Assembly: GCA_002633005.1 (NCBI GenBank)
Contig: NMRA01000158.1
Span: 498,433 to 560,432 of the forward strand
Source of the DNA: Phoronis australis
Taxonomy: Eukaryota > Phoronida > Phoronidae
Direction: 5' to 3'
Length of the DNA: 62,000 bases
The translations under genes and the position numbers were made by a program. Shown one piece after another: positions 1 to 11,830 of the stretch; position 1 is the first letter of the stretch, and every line of letters begins with the position of its first letter. The notes under the pieces were generated by a model. It ran no database searches and was not told the origin of the DNA. It saw only the letters and a program-made list of their open reading frames with translations.

Positions 1-1306
1 ATGTGGGAACTTTTTAGATTTTGAAAACACTCTAAAAATGAATTAAAAATCACCAAAATAAAATTGCCCCCCTAAAGTACTCACAAAAACCATTTTCTAG
101 AGGCCCTACAAAATCTGGCCCACCGACTATAACTAGTCCAAGGCAAACAATATGTCATGGTGATACATGTAATTGCGCGTTACCAAGTGGATCAAGAATG
201 TTACAAATTTCTGGCGACGTTGCTTTTGGTGGAAGCAAATGAAAGCACATAGGATAGCAAAATTTGGGGAGGGAGGACGTCATCCGAAGTAATTTGCACT
301 GTACACAGTTATAAAAAACCCAACCTGAAACTCTGATAGGCAATTGAAATCTACTTTCGTATGAAGAACTTACTTTTCGTCCATAACGCTTATTTAGTGA
401 CGATTTTGAAAAGGATTACTTTGGAAAAGTGCCTACAATTTTATCATTATTTAGTTTCGGGCAGAAGAAGGTGAATTCTCACTAAACCGGAAGACTGCAT
501 CAGTGACAGGTTGGAGAGCAGGCAGGCCAGGGTCGCTGAATGCCTCAGGGAGTTTGAAAACTATAATCTGTGCACGATTTGGCGACCTGCAAGTCGCCAA
601 TTCGATTTCAGATTGTGTTTGGACATATGCGAAAAATTCGAAGTGGCCACAGTGTATTTGAAACGAATTAAATTAGAAAACAATTCATCGGAAATTCGTT
701 TCAACGCTCGTGGTGACTTCCAAACTTTAAATTATTATCACTTGTCCTAGGTGCAATACCTTCCATTCACAATTCTTGTTTTTACTTCGTGAAATCAGTG
801 TATTTGTCATCTTCAACAGTCAATCCATATCAAACGTCTTTTAAAACTGAATTACAACAGCAGGTAAACAGATCGAATGTTGACTTAGTAATGAAACTAA
901 AACAATACAAGAAAGGGCAATCGATGTTTTCACAAGTTCACAAATACAGCCTGATCTAAGGTAGTATGTTGCATCTTTAGTGCATTATCCCTTTCATTCC
1001 TGAAGGCTTATTTGTTGTACGTTTTCACATTAAAGAGACAGTTCCATCATTTGGCCCCGCTGTGGGCGATACCGGAAGAAAAAATGTAAATAATAAAATC
1101 GGGGACCGTAGGCATTAGATTTCATCACTGGGCTGCCTCCACGAGTCGACCATTAAGATAAAAACATGTAAGTAAGCAAAACAAGAAAAAGGGACTTATC
1201 TAGTGGACGTCATCAGTAGCCCTTTCAAGAGCTTGGATTCATGTCAAATAAAAGAAATGGAAAAGTACAAGCTAGGAATTGTACGAAGACACTTGGCTTA
1301 CCTACT
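1..1306. other. Non-coding stretch, nothing recognised
   Basis: I see only short open frames that look like chance, with no splice-site-bounded exon, RNA gene or clear repeat. The stretch is AT-rich intergenic DNA. Confidence 0.5.
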
Positions 1307-2138
1307 GCAAGCTCCGCCCCCTTGCGAAAATTCGACAAACAAGTTTTACCCGGCAAGATGTTGTTTGTCGTATCGGGTAACATGGCGGCTTGGAAACGAA
1401 GGTGTGTTTGGAATGCTGCGTTTTTGTTGGTGAGTTAAGCCGTCACTCAAAATCCTGGCGATTGGTCAATTGACCTATCGCGAGGATCATGACTGACGGC
1501 TTAACTAACCAATCAGAACGCAGCATTCTCGACACACCTACTTGAGCTAACTGCTCGCCTAGGATAAAATGAGTATGTGCCTGAGCTACGAACCTGATTT
1601 TTTAATCAAAATGTTTCACTCGAAGATCAGAAAAGTATAAACAGTGCTATCGACTCAACAGAACACAATCAATTCTGACTACTTTTCAATTGGCGGAATT
1701 TAGCAGACGACTGAATAAAAATATCGGCGAATCTTCACGGATTTTGTTCGAAATGTCCTGAAAGCTATTGCATAGTACACATAATTCGACTTTAAGGTAA
1801 ATATCCAGCTTTACATGAACATGTCGGATCAGTGACCTTGTCAGTTTTCAAGTGAATGTGAACCCCATCAGTGGGGTTCTTCGGATTTTCGCTGGCTCCG
1901 AAATACTTTTCCTCGAACACTTTTTTTCATCGTCTCAGCTTTACAAATTCCCAAGTCATGAAGGTAAGATTCTCATATGAAAAGTACCGCCTGTTGTCTT
2001 TGTCAAAGCGTTTTCGGAAAGTGCAAAAAACACCCATCAATTCCACCAGTAACGTCGTTGAGCGACTGTGTATTTGCCTCTAACATCTTGCTTGTTTGTC
2101 TGGTGTCACTTGACTTTTCGCAGGGGGGCGGAGCTTGC
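1307..2138. mobile_element. TIR-bounded non-autonomous DNA element (MITE-like)
   Basis: The left end (1307-1362) begins GCAAGCTCCGCCCCC and runs to CAAGATGTT. The reverse complement of 2082-2138 reads GCAAGCTCCGCCCCCC and also runs to CAAGATGTT, so the two ends form imperfect terminal inverted repeats of about 56 bp. The 830-bp interior has no transposase frame. A second, independent palindrome (1400-1539) lies inside it. No target-site duplication is clear, so the exact boundaries and superfamily are open. Confidence 0.6.
1400..1539. repeat. 140-bp near-perfect palindrome
   Basis: The left arm starts AGGTGTGTTTGGAATGCTGCG and the right arm ends CGCAGCATTCTCGACACACCT, so the arms pair almost end to end. 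The axis is the self-complementary GGTCAATTGACC at 1464-1475. Arms of about 70 nt with few mismatches, and the inner pair AGTTAAGCCGTCA / TGACGGCTTAACT, would let either strand fold into one long hairpin. It is probably a small foldback MITE nested in the 1307-2138 element. The right arm contains a CCAATCAG box. Confidence 0.75.
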
Positions 2139-3597
2139 GCTAGGTCAATTGGCTCAACCAGCAGAAGTAATAAGGAACATGTTATCGCAACATTAAACAA
2201 GCGTTTTAGGTTGTGAAAGTCACATTCCTTTTCCAGTTTTGTCAAATTTCAAAAATCTATTCACGTGTGCCTTTCAAGAACTATTCAAATATGCAGTTTA
2301 CAAAATTTCAAAACGAAAGTTCAAGAGTACTATTGTCGCCCCTAATGTGTTTATGGTGGTCTCATTTTCTACAGAACGATCATATCAGCAGCCTGAGGCG
2401 ATTTAATTAACCACGACAGCACGATGCATTTGATCTTGACCGGCAAATTCTTTGGTGCGCAAACCAGTCGAGTTGACCGCTTATGGTTTGGACGTAGGAT
2501 TCTTTTCATGAAGAGCGCCAGTTGACTCCATTATTCTTCGCCAGAGAGGGGTCTGCTGAGAAGTACAGTTTTGCATTAGTTAAAAATTATCTTCTTTTGA
2601 ATGAAAAATTGAGTCACTTTGCTCTGGAATTTGAGCATACCAATTACACTGTAGTTTTCTCTGCCGGACTTTTTTGATGTGCGTATACTAAGAATCACGT
2701 TTTCAAATAAACGAAACGAAAACTTATGACAAGGTCTCCAAAAGGCTAACTACAATCGGCACGAAGGTTTCACCCACACGCCTACAAGTTATTGGGACAT
2801 ATACCCTCCAAGTAGTCCCTAGATTCCTTCGTCCCTGGTTATTGATAGGCTCTGTCTCCTCCGTGAACTTCACGATCGGGAGCGCTCGCCTTTGGCCCGC
2901 TCCACCTCTTTCACCCACGCGTCAATCTAAATTCCTTTAAAGGGGGTGCGTCGTGCTAATGAGTCAATAGCGCGAAATCACAGGTAACATTTCAAAACAT
3001 GATGACCACCATAAAACGTTTGGCGGAAAATTGAATGGTTCTACATGTTAGGGCCTATGCCAAGCAAATGTACGCACCACTATTGTGCGTGTAATGTTTG
3101 TTCAAGTCCAACGAAAAAAGTGGTCTATGTTATGACATTTATTGTTGGCAAAACACCATTTACCATGATCATATTGATTTAACCAGGCTAATATTAGTTT
3201 TAATCAATATAAATCAATAAATTGCAAGACATGCGTTTGAAAGGTTTTAAAAGACCTTTTCAGTTGCATGTTTGCACTTTTCCATGTCATTGTGCTCGAG
3301 AAACAATAATAGCCGTGTGAAGAAGTTGATCTCAAGAAACTATTTTTGTTCCCTGAACTCAACGACAGCAAATTGCTCAAACAAAAAATTCAAACGGTTT
3401 TAAGCCCACCCGCTAGTACGCTGTAGCACTACAAATAGTGTCCATGACACCGAGTCTTAGATGCATGATATCTCGTGTTAACACGGTTGATTCCTGTATG
3501 CACTTCAAAAAAGCAGAACACCAAACATTGGCCCATCGCAATATATCCTCAGTCCAAATAGGAATGTCCTTGCAAAGTGGCAGATCTACGTTTTCAG
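2139..3597. other. Non-coding stretch, nothing recognised
   Basis: Only short frames are present, none with coding character. No repeat partner inside the window was noticed. Confidence 0.4.
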
Positions 3598-3811
3598 TAA
3601 GGGGGATTTAGGATTCTCGCGAATCCGAGGCGCCAAGCGGGGTCAGGTTGGAAGCGGGAGAAACCCTCCCGTGTAAGAATATTTGTTTTTTGGTAGCTGA
3701 TTTCGTTTTCCTGGCGACGCTTTTTTATTTTTTATTTTATTTTTGATCTTCTCCGATCCCGGGAGGGGGTTAAACCCCCAGAACCCCCTCCCGTAGATCC
3801 GCCTCAGTCGC
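3598..3811. mobile_element. Small MITE-like unit with GGATTTAGG / CCTAGATCC-type ends
   Basis: The left end reads GGGGGATTTAGG. The right end reads CCCGTAGATCCGCCTCAGTC, whose reverse complement gives GGCGGATCTACGGGAGGGGG. G-rich and C-rich runs sit just inside each end. The same end pattern recurs at 51243-51558, which supports a dispersed non-autonomous family. There is no coding content, and no target duplication is resolved. Confidence 0.45.
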
Positions 3812-4199
3812 TGTCTTTTGACACAGGAACGCAATTACTGGCTTACTCCTGCCGGTGGCCTCGGTGAGATTCTTGCAGAACTCACTCAAAAAAATCTCGC
3901 ATTGATCACCTCTTTCTATGTCTTCATTAATCACCTACAAGGAAAATTTACTTTTGTACAAACAGGAAGACCCTGTTGACATCTATCACCTGTTTCCCAA
4001 TACCCAAACAAATGAAATCAGTTTTGAAAGTCCAGGGACTGTGTAGTCATCTGGCCAAAACTTTTAAATGAAAGCGCTCTGAGGAGAGGCACTTGGTGAA
4101 ATCGAATAAAAATTTAAAGAACACCAACAACCATGACTCTGACGCGTATTACACCAACGTTAAATAGCCCGTGATGAGATCTAATTGCACATCAAAGTT

Positions 4200-4735
4200 G
4201 AAAGTCACAGCGCCATCTTGTGTCCGATTTCTCTTAAGAACAAAGCCATTGGGCTATTGACTAAATAAACAATTTTTGTAAATTTCATGTCGATCAGACG
4301 AAAAAGGCGATCTCTAGCACAAATATGATAGGCTAACAAAGTTCAGCTATGAACAATTCACTGATAGAACGGTCATCTCAGAGTAAATCTTGATTATCGC
4401 CCGAGAATATGGAAAGTTGTAGCAAGAAACGAGTTACACAACGCTGATAGCGATCTATCAACTTTCAAAATTTCAAACAGATTCATCAAAGGACGCCGAA
4501 GATACGGAGAAAACTCAATTAATTCGAGACCAATCTTCAGCAAATCTCGAATAACCAGAGAACGGTCAAGCCCAGAGAAAAGCAAATGACAGAATTGTGA
4601 CAGTCCTTTAATGATCTATCCTAAGCGAAAAATCAGGAAAAACACACCAGAAACAGTGGAGCTATAGCTCTGCAAACCAAAACAGGGAAAATGTCCGCTA
4701 CAGTGCCATCCTGCGTCCGATTTCAACAAAAAATA
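4200..4735 (+). repeat. Direct repeat pair around 'GCCATCYTGYGTCCGATTTC'
   Basis: ACAGCGCCATCTTGTGTCCG near 4208 and ACAGTGCCATCCTGCGTCCG near 4699 are near-identical and in the same orientation, about 490 bp apart. The surrounding sequence has diverged. No gene is visible between 3812 and 4919. Confidence 0.4.
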
Positions 4736-4919
4736 ACAAAATAATTGCAAACAGCGTTTCTGTAATAAAATTTCCTGGCAAAGTCTTGCTTTTGTTTATT
4801 GGAAATGCAATTTAGACTTTTTTAAAACTTGTTTTATCGTTCCACTGCTCCGAATGTAACTATGTAGTTTGGAGATCAGAATTTTCTGACGGAAATAACT
4901 GGGCAAACGTCTAGCTTTG

Positions 4920-5965
4920 AAATGTACTCCGGACATCTTACTACACTGGCTGCAGTGTAGAACTTCACAACAACTTAAGAATTAAACTGTCATTTCTTCA
5001 CAATTAAAAATCAGTGCTACTGATGTATGTATTGTGTGTCACTGTAAACAAAAGACATTGGAGCACATTTTAAATGTATAAATGTAGTTTTATTACAGAA
5101 ACTTGGACTCTGGAAAATATTAGTCTTGGTAACAAACACGCAACGTTATTTGGAACACCCGCTGCATATTTGACAATATTCGAGAATAAAACTCGGGACA
5201 TTTGGATTGAAAAGCGAGACATTCAGATAAAAAGTAGGTCTGTGTCAAAAAGAAAGGTGAAATATTCGCCAAATCGGCGTTTTTCTAGAATGGGAGATTG
5301 CAGGTGAAGTAAAACGCAAAAGCTCGTTTTTAATGTCAGGAGCTTGATAGTTCGCAAGTACCCTCTAGTCATGGAGAATCTGAATTGTTATTCAAAAGAT
5401 CAGCCAATGTCAAACCCACGGCCTCGTATTCTAGGTAATTTGTATTTTGTATAAGGCTATACCGTTATTTCGGATACAAGACGAGCTATTGTTTTTGTTA
5501 TTGCTAATCAGACATGTCCAAAACCTTAAATGATAAAATTTACAAAATTTGACAAACTAATTACGTATCCGAGATTTGCAGATAAATGTTTTCTCATTGA
5601 TAATACATGGGCAATCATCGAGTAAGTTGCTTTGACATGAACAGAGGACTGCTTATTACATTGGTTGCAGTGTACTTTCCACAGAAACAAAAATTAGCGA
5701 TTCTGATACAGTACATGTATATTACAGTGGACAAGTGACACTGGAACACATTTTATCATTGTTATGCTACTTAAGAAAGTGCACTTTGGATTATAACAAA
5801 TATTCTTAAGAAGTGTCAATGTTATTTTGAACACCTGTTGCATAGCTGTCACGGTCAACATTCGAGAATGAAAAAAAAAACAGGACAGCTGGACTGAAAA
5901 GTTGAACTTTTGGGTAAAAGTGGGCTTCTGGGTTTAAAACGCAAGGGTGAATTGTTCGCCAAAAC
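4920..5965 (+). repeat. Diverged tandem duplication, unit about 0.7 kb
   Basis: Block 1 (about 4920-5290) and block 2 (about 5640-5965) align collinearly. Shared landmarks are the TACACTGG/TACATTGG-to-TGCAGTGTA stretch, the GACATTGGAGCACATTTTA / GACACTGGAACACATTTTA pair, 'AACACC-GCTGCAT', 'TTCGAGAATRAAA', and 'GGTGAA-TATTCGCCAAA'. The offset is roughly 700 bp and indels are common. The 164-codon minus-strand frame over block 2 has no counterpart in block 1, so I do not call it a gene. Confidence 0.55.
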
Positions 5966-6600
5966 ACACCAAAACGTTGCGACAGTGTTTTTGTCGAACG
6001 GGAGAAGTAACACATCAAAGGACCCGAAGGCGTTTTTTGTTCTTTTTCTAGTAGACTAGGAAATTGTGTGTGCTGCAAAAATCGAGAAATGTCCATCTTT
6101 TTCTTTTTAGTCGAACAGTAAAATAGCGCTGTATCGCGGGTGAAATTTAAGTATTGATATGTGTGTGGCAATTTCGACGTGTGTAAAGGGGAAAACTGAC
6201 GGTGTGGCGGGATTGGGGAGGGGATTTTTAAAAAAACGTGGGACGGTCCGCCAAGGGCGGGACAATTGGAAATGAGTACGCAGTCAGCAACATGAAGCAA
6301 TGGATTGGATTCTTTTAGAAAGTAAACTTTTCATTTTTTATTTTTTTCACGGGTATAACAAATTTCTACAGATAACAGTACTGCTCAGAAGTCTAAATTT
6401 AAATCATCTCATATGGACATCAAGTAAACGTTGCGAGTCAGCCTAGTCGTAGCCTATACAGAGTCTGCAGACAGTCCTAATTTCAGAGCTGACATTTCTG
6501 CTGTGTTGTAATTATAGCCTTTTCTTGAATCACAAATTAATTCTCTTGCCACTTCAGTGTCGAGTAATATGTATATGTCTCGAACAGTATATAATCGAAG
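5966..6600. other. Upstream intergenic DNA of the 6992 gene
   Basis: No coding exon is recognised. The stretch leads into the TATA-box region of the downstream gene. Confidence 0.4.
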
Positions 6601-6612
6601 TTTTTCCCCGAC

Positions 6613-6620
6613 TATAAAAG
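6613..6620 (+). promoter_or_regulatory. TATA box of the 6992-8134 gene
   Basis: TATAAAAG stands in a locally GC-richer setting (CCCCGACTATAAAAGCCCAG). It would place transcription start near 6640-6650. A good donor follows at 6691 (TTTCTG|GTAAAT) and a good acceptor ends at 6943 (TTACCCGCAG), so the leader probably contains one intron of about 250 bp. This is inferred from sequence only. Confidence 0.45.
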
Positions 6621-6991
6621 CCCAGTCGGCCATATTGGTTTCATGTCGATATTATCTAATTACTGTGATGCTAACTGGATTATATTTCTGGTAAATGATA
6701 CTAGTTCCTGTCTTGTCCTATAATGCTGACCGTCGGCAGGACTGCAACTAAGTAAAAAATATGCGCATGGCATAACGTTCCCAGCAATAGTATAACACAA
6801 TAGAAACCATCAAATATATTCTCCTTTCATGAAAACACGAGCTACTAAGCTCTACCCTGATTTAAATGCTCTGACGTAGACAAGAAATCTATATTTCTTC
6901 CCAACCAATCACAAAGGTTGACCTAATTAATTGTTACCCGCAGATGATATTGCGAAGTACGTAGTAGGTGATTGAGTCAATACTGACGATC

Positions 6992-8134
6992 ATGGAGACA
7001 CTAGATGTTTTTTCGGCTTTTAAAAAAGACCAATATAAGGAGTTCTTCAGAAATTTTGAAAGTGTGATACCACGTAATAATCCAACAATCGCTTACTGGC
7101 TTGCCTTAGAAAGTGTGCACTACATTGGAATTGACGTGGAAGCCATTTTTGATGATACCGAAAACACCATTAATGTGTTTGTCAGCCGCTACTTTCGCAA
7201 TCTACCTCCAGAGCGTCCGCGTGGGCCTGTAAAAATGAACCCCGAGAATGAAGTAGACCCCTTGGTTGCCGGAGTACAAGGTCTGGCCCTAAATGTAAAT
7301 CGTTTAAGAAGGAACAACGATTATTTTACGAGGGATGAAGACAGAAATGCAATGTTTGAAAGCATTGTAGAGGCCGGCAATACTATCCCGCTAATTGCTG
7401 TACTGGCACTTCAAACATTTCTCTGCATCACGGGAGATCAGGGGAGGTTAAATAACTTTCAAAATGCTGATCGTTTCCGAGACTTTCTCAGGAAATGGCG
7501 CAACAGTTTTAAGTGCGGTACCTACAAGGAAAGCACACGAAGTGTGTTGAGAGCTCTGGGAAGACGGGTATTCAAGTGCATGAAAGTGCCATTATTTGTT
7601 GACAACTATGGAGAAAAGAAATGCTATGAAGAAAATGAACTTGAGATAGGTGAAATTCATCAAGAATTTGAAATTTTCCATGATACCCATCTGAAGGAGT
7701 CCAAACAGATACTAAGAGGTAGAGCATTCAGACCTAGTGACAACAAAAACAGTATCCCAGGGGTATGGTTTGGCTTAGGCGGTAGGACGAGTCACTATGG
7801 ATCACACAGATTTAAAACCACTCTGGCTCGACTGGGTGTAACCGGAATTCGACAAGGGGAGATTGTCAAGTACAAGAACGAAATAAACGTAATACTTTAC
7901 GCTCATAACGATGTTGACGGAGGCGTTTTTGAGTTTAGGAAACCAAATACTCAAGTCGTTGCTCCAGGAAACCGAAACGCTTATGTGCACATTTCCATAT
8001 TTATTCCTGATTTTTTTTTCTTGGGAGACAACGCACCAACTGTCACTGATGAAGATCATTCCAATGTCCCCCACCGGGGAATCTGTGTTAAAGAGAAGCG
8101 AACAGGCATTAAATGTAATGAACTAGAGATTTAG
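6992..8134 (+). CDS. Intronless gene for a 380-residue protein of unknown function
   Basis: This is the only long single-exon frame in the left half of the window. I start it at the ATG at 6992: A at -3 and G at +4 is an ideal Kozak context, and the frame upstream has no earlier ATG. The N-terminal half (about 1-190) is helical and charged with no signal peptide. The C-terminal half (about 215-345) looks like a compact globular domain, with a His-Asp-Thr-His stretch near 226, PGVWFGLGGR near 257, HYGSHRF near 268, GEIVKYKNE near 292 and NVILYAHND near 301. The 'retained in a G-x-WFG, then YG' layout loosely recalls ADP-ribosyltransferase-like folds, but I cannot claim homology. No membrane segment is seen. 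A possible poly(A) signal ATTAAA lies near 8382. Lack of coding introns could mean a retrocopy, a transferred gene, or a member of an intronless lineage-specific family. The frame is intact, so it is probably functional. Confidence 0.75.
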   Translation: METLDVFSAFKKDQYKEFFRNFESVIPRNNPTIAYWLALESVHYIGIDVEAIFDDTENTINVFVSRYFRNLPPERPRGPVKMNPENEVDPLVAGVQGLALNVNRLRRNNDYFTRDEDRNAMFESIVEAGNTIPLIAVLALQTFLCITGDQGRLNNFQNADRFRDFLRKWRNSFKCGTYKESTRSVLRALGRRVFKCMKVPLFVDNYGEKKCYEENELEIGEIHQEFEIFHDTHLKESKQILRGRAFRPSDNKNSIPGVWFGLGGRTSHYGSHRFKTTLARLGVTGIRQGEIVKYKNEINVILYAHNDVDGGVFEFRKPNTQVVAPGNRNAYVHISIFIPDFFFLGDNAPTVTDEDHSNVPHRGICVKEKRTGIKCNELEI

Positions 8135-9489
8135 GAGTGGCATGTGCCAAGCCAAATTTGAGACGTCGAATTGTGAGGACAGTGAGTGCCACGAGTTTTG
8201 ATAATTTTCTGTTATGACCAATACAAATTACTAAGTGTGTAACACTAAACCATGCCATCCCTAGTTTATTTGCAGTTATTGCAAGACAAGTGTGTTTCGA
8301 AATATCGTGTACCTTTTAATCAAGTCTCTTGGTCTGTTCCGTTGAGTGTAAAATTTTATTTCGAACATATGAACGAAACGGATTAAAGGGCTGTCAATAA
8401 CGAAAAAGGTCGTGCGCTTAATCAATTCTAAATTGTTCACATAGCTTCAGTAAGGATCTTTTTGCGGTTGGAAAATCGTGGGATTAGACCCTCGCCACCA
8501 GTTGACTGCAAATGTGGGTGCACCCTTCATTCGTTAGTTTCATTCTGCTTTTGGCAGACCGGTGCCCCACAATGCATCGGTTGCAGATACTTTAACCTGA
8601 AAAGGGTAAGGAGGTTCTTTCCCTTAAGTCATCACCTTCAGTGTAAAAGCTGCGAAGGCATTCTGTAATTTTTAACAATTAGTAACCTTTGTGCAATTCC
8701 ATTGCGATGATTGGCATACAAATTGAAGTGTTTGCATTTGAATGACTTTTAAAAATTACCTGTCAGTTGTCTCACTTCATGTGTGCCTAGTAGGTTTTTT
8801 CATGATATTTTTAAATTTTCATAATCATATTACAATGTATTACATAATAATGACGGACATTCGGTCTGAACTAATCTCCTGATGTACTGTGCACTGTAGG
8901 TTCAGAGTTCTGACTAAAAGTAGCAGTGCAAGGTGAATACACGAACTGTGGTAGTTCATTTGTGGGTCGCTTTTTCTGTTGACACAGTATGAAATGTGAT
9001 TACTCAGGCAACATGCGTATAACTGTTTTGTGTTAAGTCAAAGATACTATAAAATCTTTGGTTAAGTCTTGATGTAAATTTACGGCCCGAATGGTGCATC
9101 GAGGTCAACGTGCATCGATGGGTTTGGTGGTGGTGTTAGTTTAGCCATTATATATTCTTGCAGGTATACCATTTTACTGTATATCGAGTGAAAATAACAA
9201 TAATACAAATTATATCTTTAAAAGGTTTTTCCTCGCCATGACGATAGCGCCTCAATAAGAAACCGCGCCGTTCACTGGTAGTTGGACAATGTTTCTCTGT
9301 GCTCAAGCGGGAAAACCGGTGTCGCTGTCTGTCCTTCGTTTCATGAAGTTGATACCTTGTTTACATTGGTGCGTATTCAGCATGGACAAAAGACAGCCTC
9401 GCGATTTACAGATGAAACAGTGTTATCACTAAAACCGGGCAGGTCGTCTGGAATACGGATGTCCACATTCACGGGTGCACGCAACAACC
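8135..9489. other. 3' flank of the 6992 gene; intergenic
   Basis: The 3' UTR probably ends soon after the ATTAAA near 8382. The remainder shows only chance-like short frames. A region near 8470-8650 has a B-box-like stretch on the minus strand (GGGTCTAATCCC), but no tRNA fold was found. Confidence 0.4.
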
Positions 9490-9668
9490 GACCAATCAGA
9501 GCCTTCCTTTCAACCGACCAATCAGAGCCTTCCATTAAACCGACCAATCAGAGCCTTCCTTTCAATTGACCAATCAGAGCCTTCCATTGAACCTGACCAA
9601 TCAGATTTATCCATTCAATTGACCAATCAGAGCCTTCCATTGAACCAACCAATCAGCGCCTTTAATTG
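9490..9668 (+). repeat. 26-bp minisatellite, seven units, each with a CCAATCAG box
   Basis: The unit core GACCAATCAGAGCCTTCC begins at 9490, 9516, 9542, 9568, 9595, 9621 and (as AACCAATCAGCGCC) 9647. Spacing is therefore 26,26,26,27,26,26. The box is the consensus of the CCAAT-binding factor NF-Y and is the best-conserved part of each unit; the CATT-rich linker varies. Frames through the array come from the repeat and are not genes. Confidence 0.85.
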
Positions 9669-11830
9669 TTTGTCAATTCACCACATTTCACAACACCAGT
9701 CATATTGCTGAATTTCAAAGTTTCATCAATTCACTGAATTAGTTTCATTCACTTGTCGTACTTTAGGACTCCTTTTATTTGGTGCATTTCATTGGTTTAC
9801 GTACCTCTTCAAATATTTCTGTATCAATCAATTTTAGTACTTAACATATTTTAAGTATTTTACAGGTCTTTTATTTTGACACTCTACACACTCACTTCAT
9901 TCTTTGGGGATGTTAAGATCTGATTAGCGGTGGTGTACACGCATTGTCTCGCATGTTATACAATGGTGTTTGGAACGATTCAACGAAGAAACACAAGTTG
10001 CTATCCTCAGATATTGGAGACATAACATTAATTGTTAGTGATAATGATGAATACCATAATTTTACAATTTGTGAAAAAGGGAACCACCACTAGATGCAGC
10101 GTCAAAAACCTATCGACCAAACTAAATGCTAGCACAAGAGGTATCCCACCAAAATACAAGTGAATGGTGAGCATTGAGAAAGAAAAAATGCTGCATTGCC
10201 GTTAAGGCTCAGGACGGTGAATGAACTTTAATTTTAGGCAGAGCTGTGTCTATCAGGTACTTTGAAGAATACTGTTGCAAAGAAGGCTATGGCTTTGATA
10301 GTCTTGTTTGATCAACATGTTTCCTTGGGCTGAATTTTAAGTCAGCCAGCAAGTCAATTCTTTGTCCCCTGCTCATTCACCATTCCTACCTTCCCTTTTT
10401 CACTTGACAAACAAATCCTCAGATCTCTGTATATTTCATACACTTTCAATTTCAACTTTCTAATCATTTGTAAGTCTACTTTTCGTTAAATGCTCATTTT
10501 GGAAATTCCCAATATTAAACAATTCAATGCATTTGAGGAGTTAAATCAGTTGTCCCATTTTTATTTGATTAAATACTTTTGCATTGGCGCACACGTTTGA
10601 CTAGCAACACTGTGGGACTTTAATTATCCGCATTTTATAGGTTCAATTATATTTTAACCTTTTGCTTCCCCACACTCCATGAAATCGTTTATTTTACAGG
10701 CTCTGTCATTATTGATTGACATTTTGGGGGCTTATTAATTTGTCAGACATCATTGTAACCATTAACTGGTTCTCTTCCATGAATCCTTGTAAGGATTAAA
10801 ATCAAAATGCATTGCTCTTCACAAAAGCAATAATTGCTCACCTTTTAATGGTTTGTCAATTCATCACATTTCACGATTCCAGTCATAATACTGTAGTCTT
10901 CCAATTACACCATTAAAAGGATTTCTTTGATAGCTGTGTTCAACACGGGGATTAATTGATTGCTGCATTTGAAGATTCATTAATTCATTGAATTACACAG
11001 TTTCATTCACTTGTCATACTTCAGGACTCCTTTTACTCTGTGCATTTCGTGGGTTTACATATCACTTCAAATGTTTCTTCATCCATGACAGATCATCAAA
11101 CCATCAAATTTTTTGAGTTCTTTTTAGTATTTCGCAGGTCTTTTATTGACACTACAGATTCATTCCATTGTCCCATTTGGCACCACTCCATTAATTCAAT
11201 GCACCTATTTGTTCAATTCATGAAGCATTACTCCATTCTAATTTCACTACATTCGGGGATGTTAAGATCACTCCTATGAGTGGTGTTGAACACAAATCAA
11301 GTCACCCATTGTGTTGTTTCAGCATGTTATACAATGTTGTATGGCACAATCCGACCAAGAAACACAAGTTGCATTCCTTGCATAATGGAGACACAACGAT
11401 AGTTGTCAGTGATAACAAAATTTTACAATTTGTGAAAAAAGGAACCACCACTTGATGCAGCATAAAAAAACTGTGAACCCAACCAAATGCTAGCAGATGA
11501 CTTCTCCCAGCAGAATACAATAAGTGAATTATGAGCATTGAAAAAATGCTGCACTGCCCATATGCCTCAGGATGGTGAACGAACTTCAGTTTTAGCCAGA
11601 GCTGTGTCTGTCAGTTACTTTGAAAAATACTGAAGGCTTTGGTTTTGATAGCCATGTTTGACATGTTCCCTTGAGCTGAATTTAAAGTCAGTTAGCTATA
11701 ATTCAATTTGTTGTCACCTGCTCATTCACCATCCCTACTTTCCTTTTTTCACTTGATTATTTAATGCACTTTCGATTTACTTTCATTTTGGAAATTTTCA
11801 GAATTCCATTATTCAACGTTTTCTTTCCAG
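9665..11830 (+). repeat. Tandem duplication of a T-rich 1.2-1.4 kb block (copies 1 and 2)
   Basis: Copy 1 (about 9665-10470) and copy 2 (about 10848-11830) share collinear landmarks. These are TTTGTCAATTCAYCACATTTCAC (9667, 10851), TTCATTCACTTGTC followed by AGGACTCCTTTTA (9748, 11002), and the block GCATGTTATACAATG...GGAACCACCACT (9951, 11322). A third partial copy lies at 17966-18450. In all three copies the last block keeps an open frame of about 45-60 codons around a W-N/H-x-S/P-T-K-K core. Copies 2 and 3 have TGTTGTTTCAG, a good splice acceptor, just before it. This may be a duplicated ancestral exon, but I cannot identify it. Confidence 0.6.

Noticed and set aside
5806-6300. 164-codon minus-strand frame
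   Set aside because: It overlaps one copy of a tandem duplication; the other copy does not keep the frame, and composition is not protein-like.
6968-6991. Earlier start at 6968 for the 380-residue protein
   Set aside because: The codon there is GTG; the first ATG in frame is 6992 and has an ideal context.
9490-9668. CRISPR-like array
   Set aside because: The repeats are contiguous 26-bp units without unique spacers, in a eukaryotic genome.
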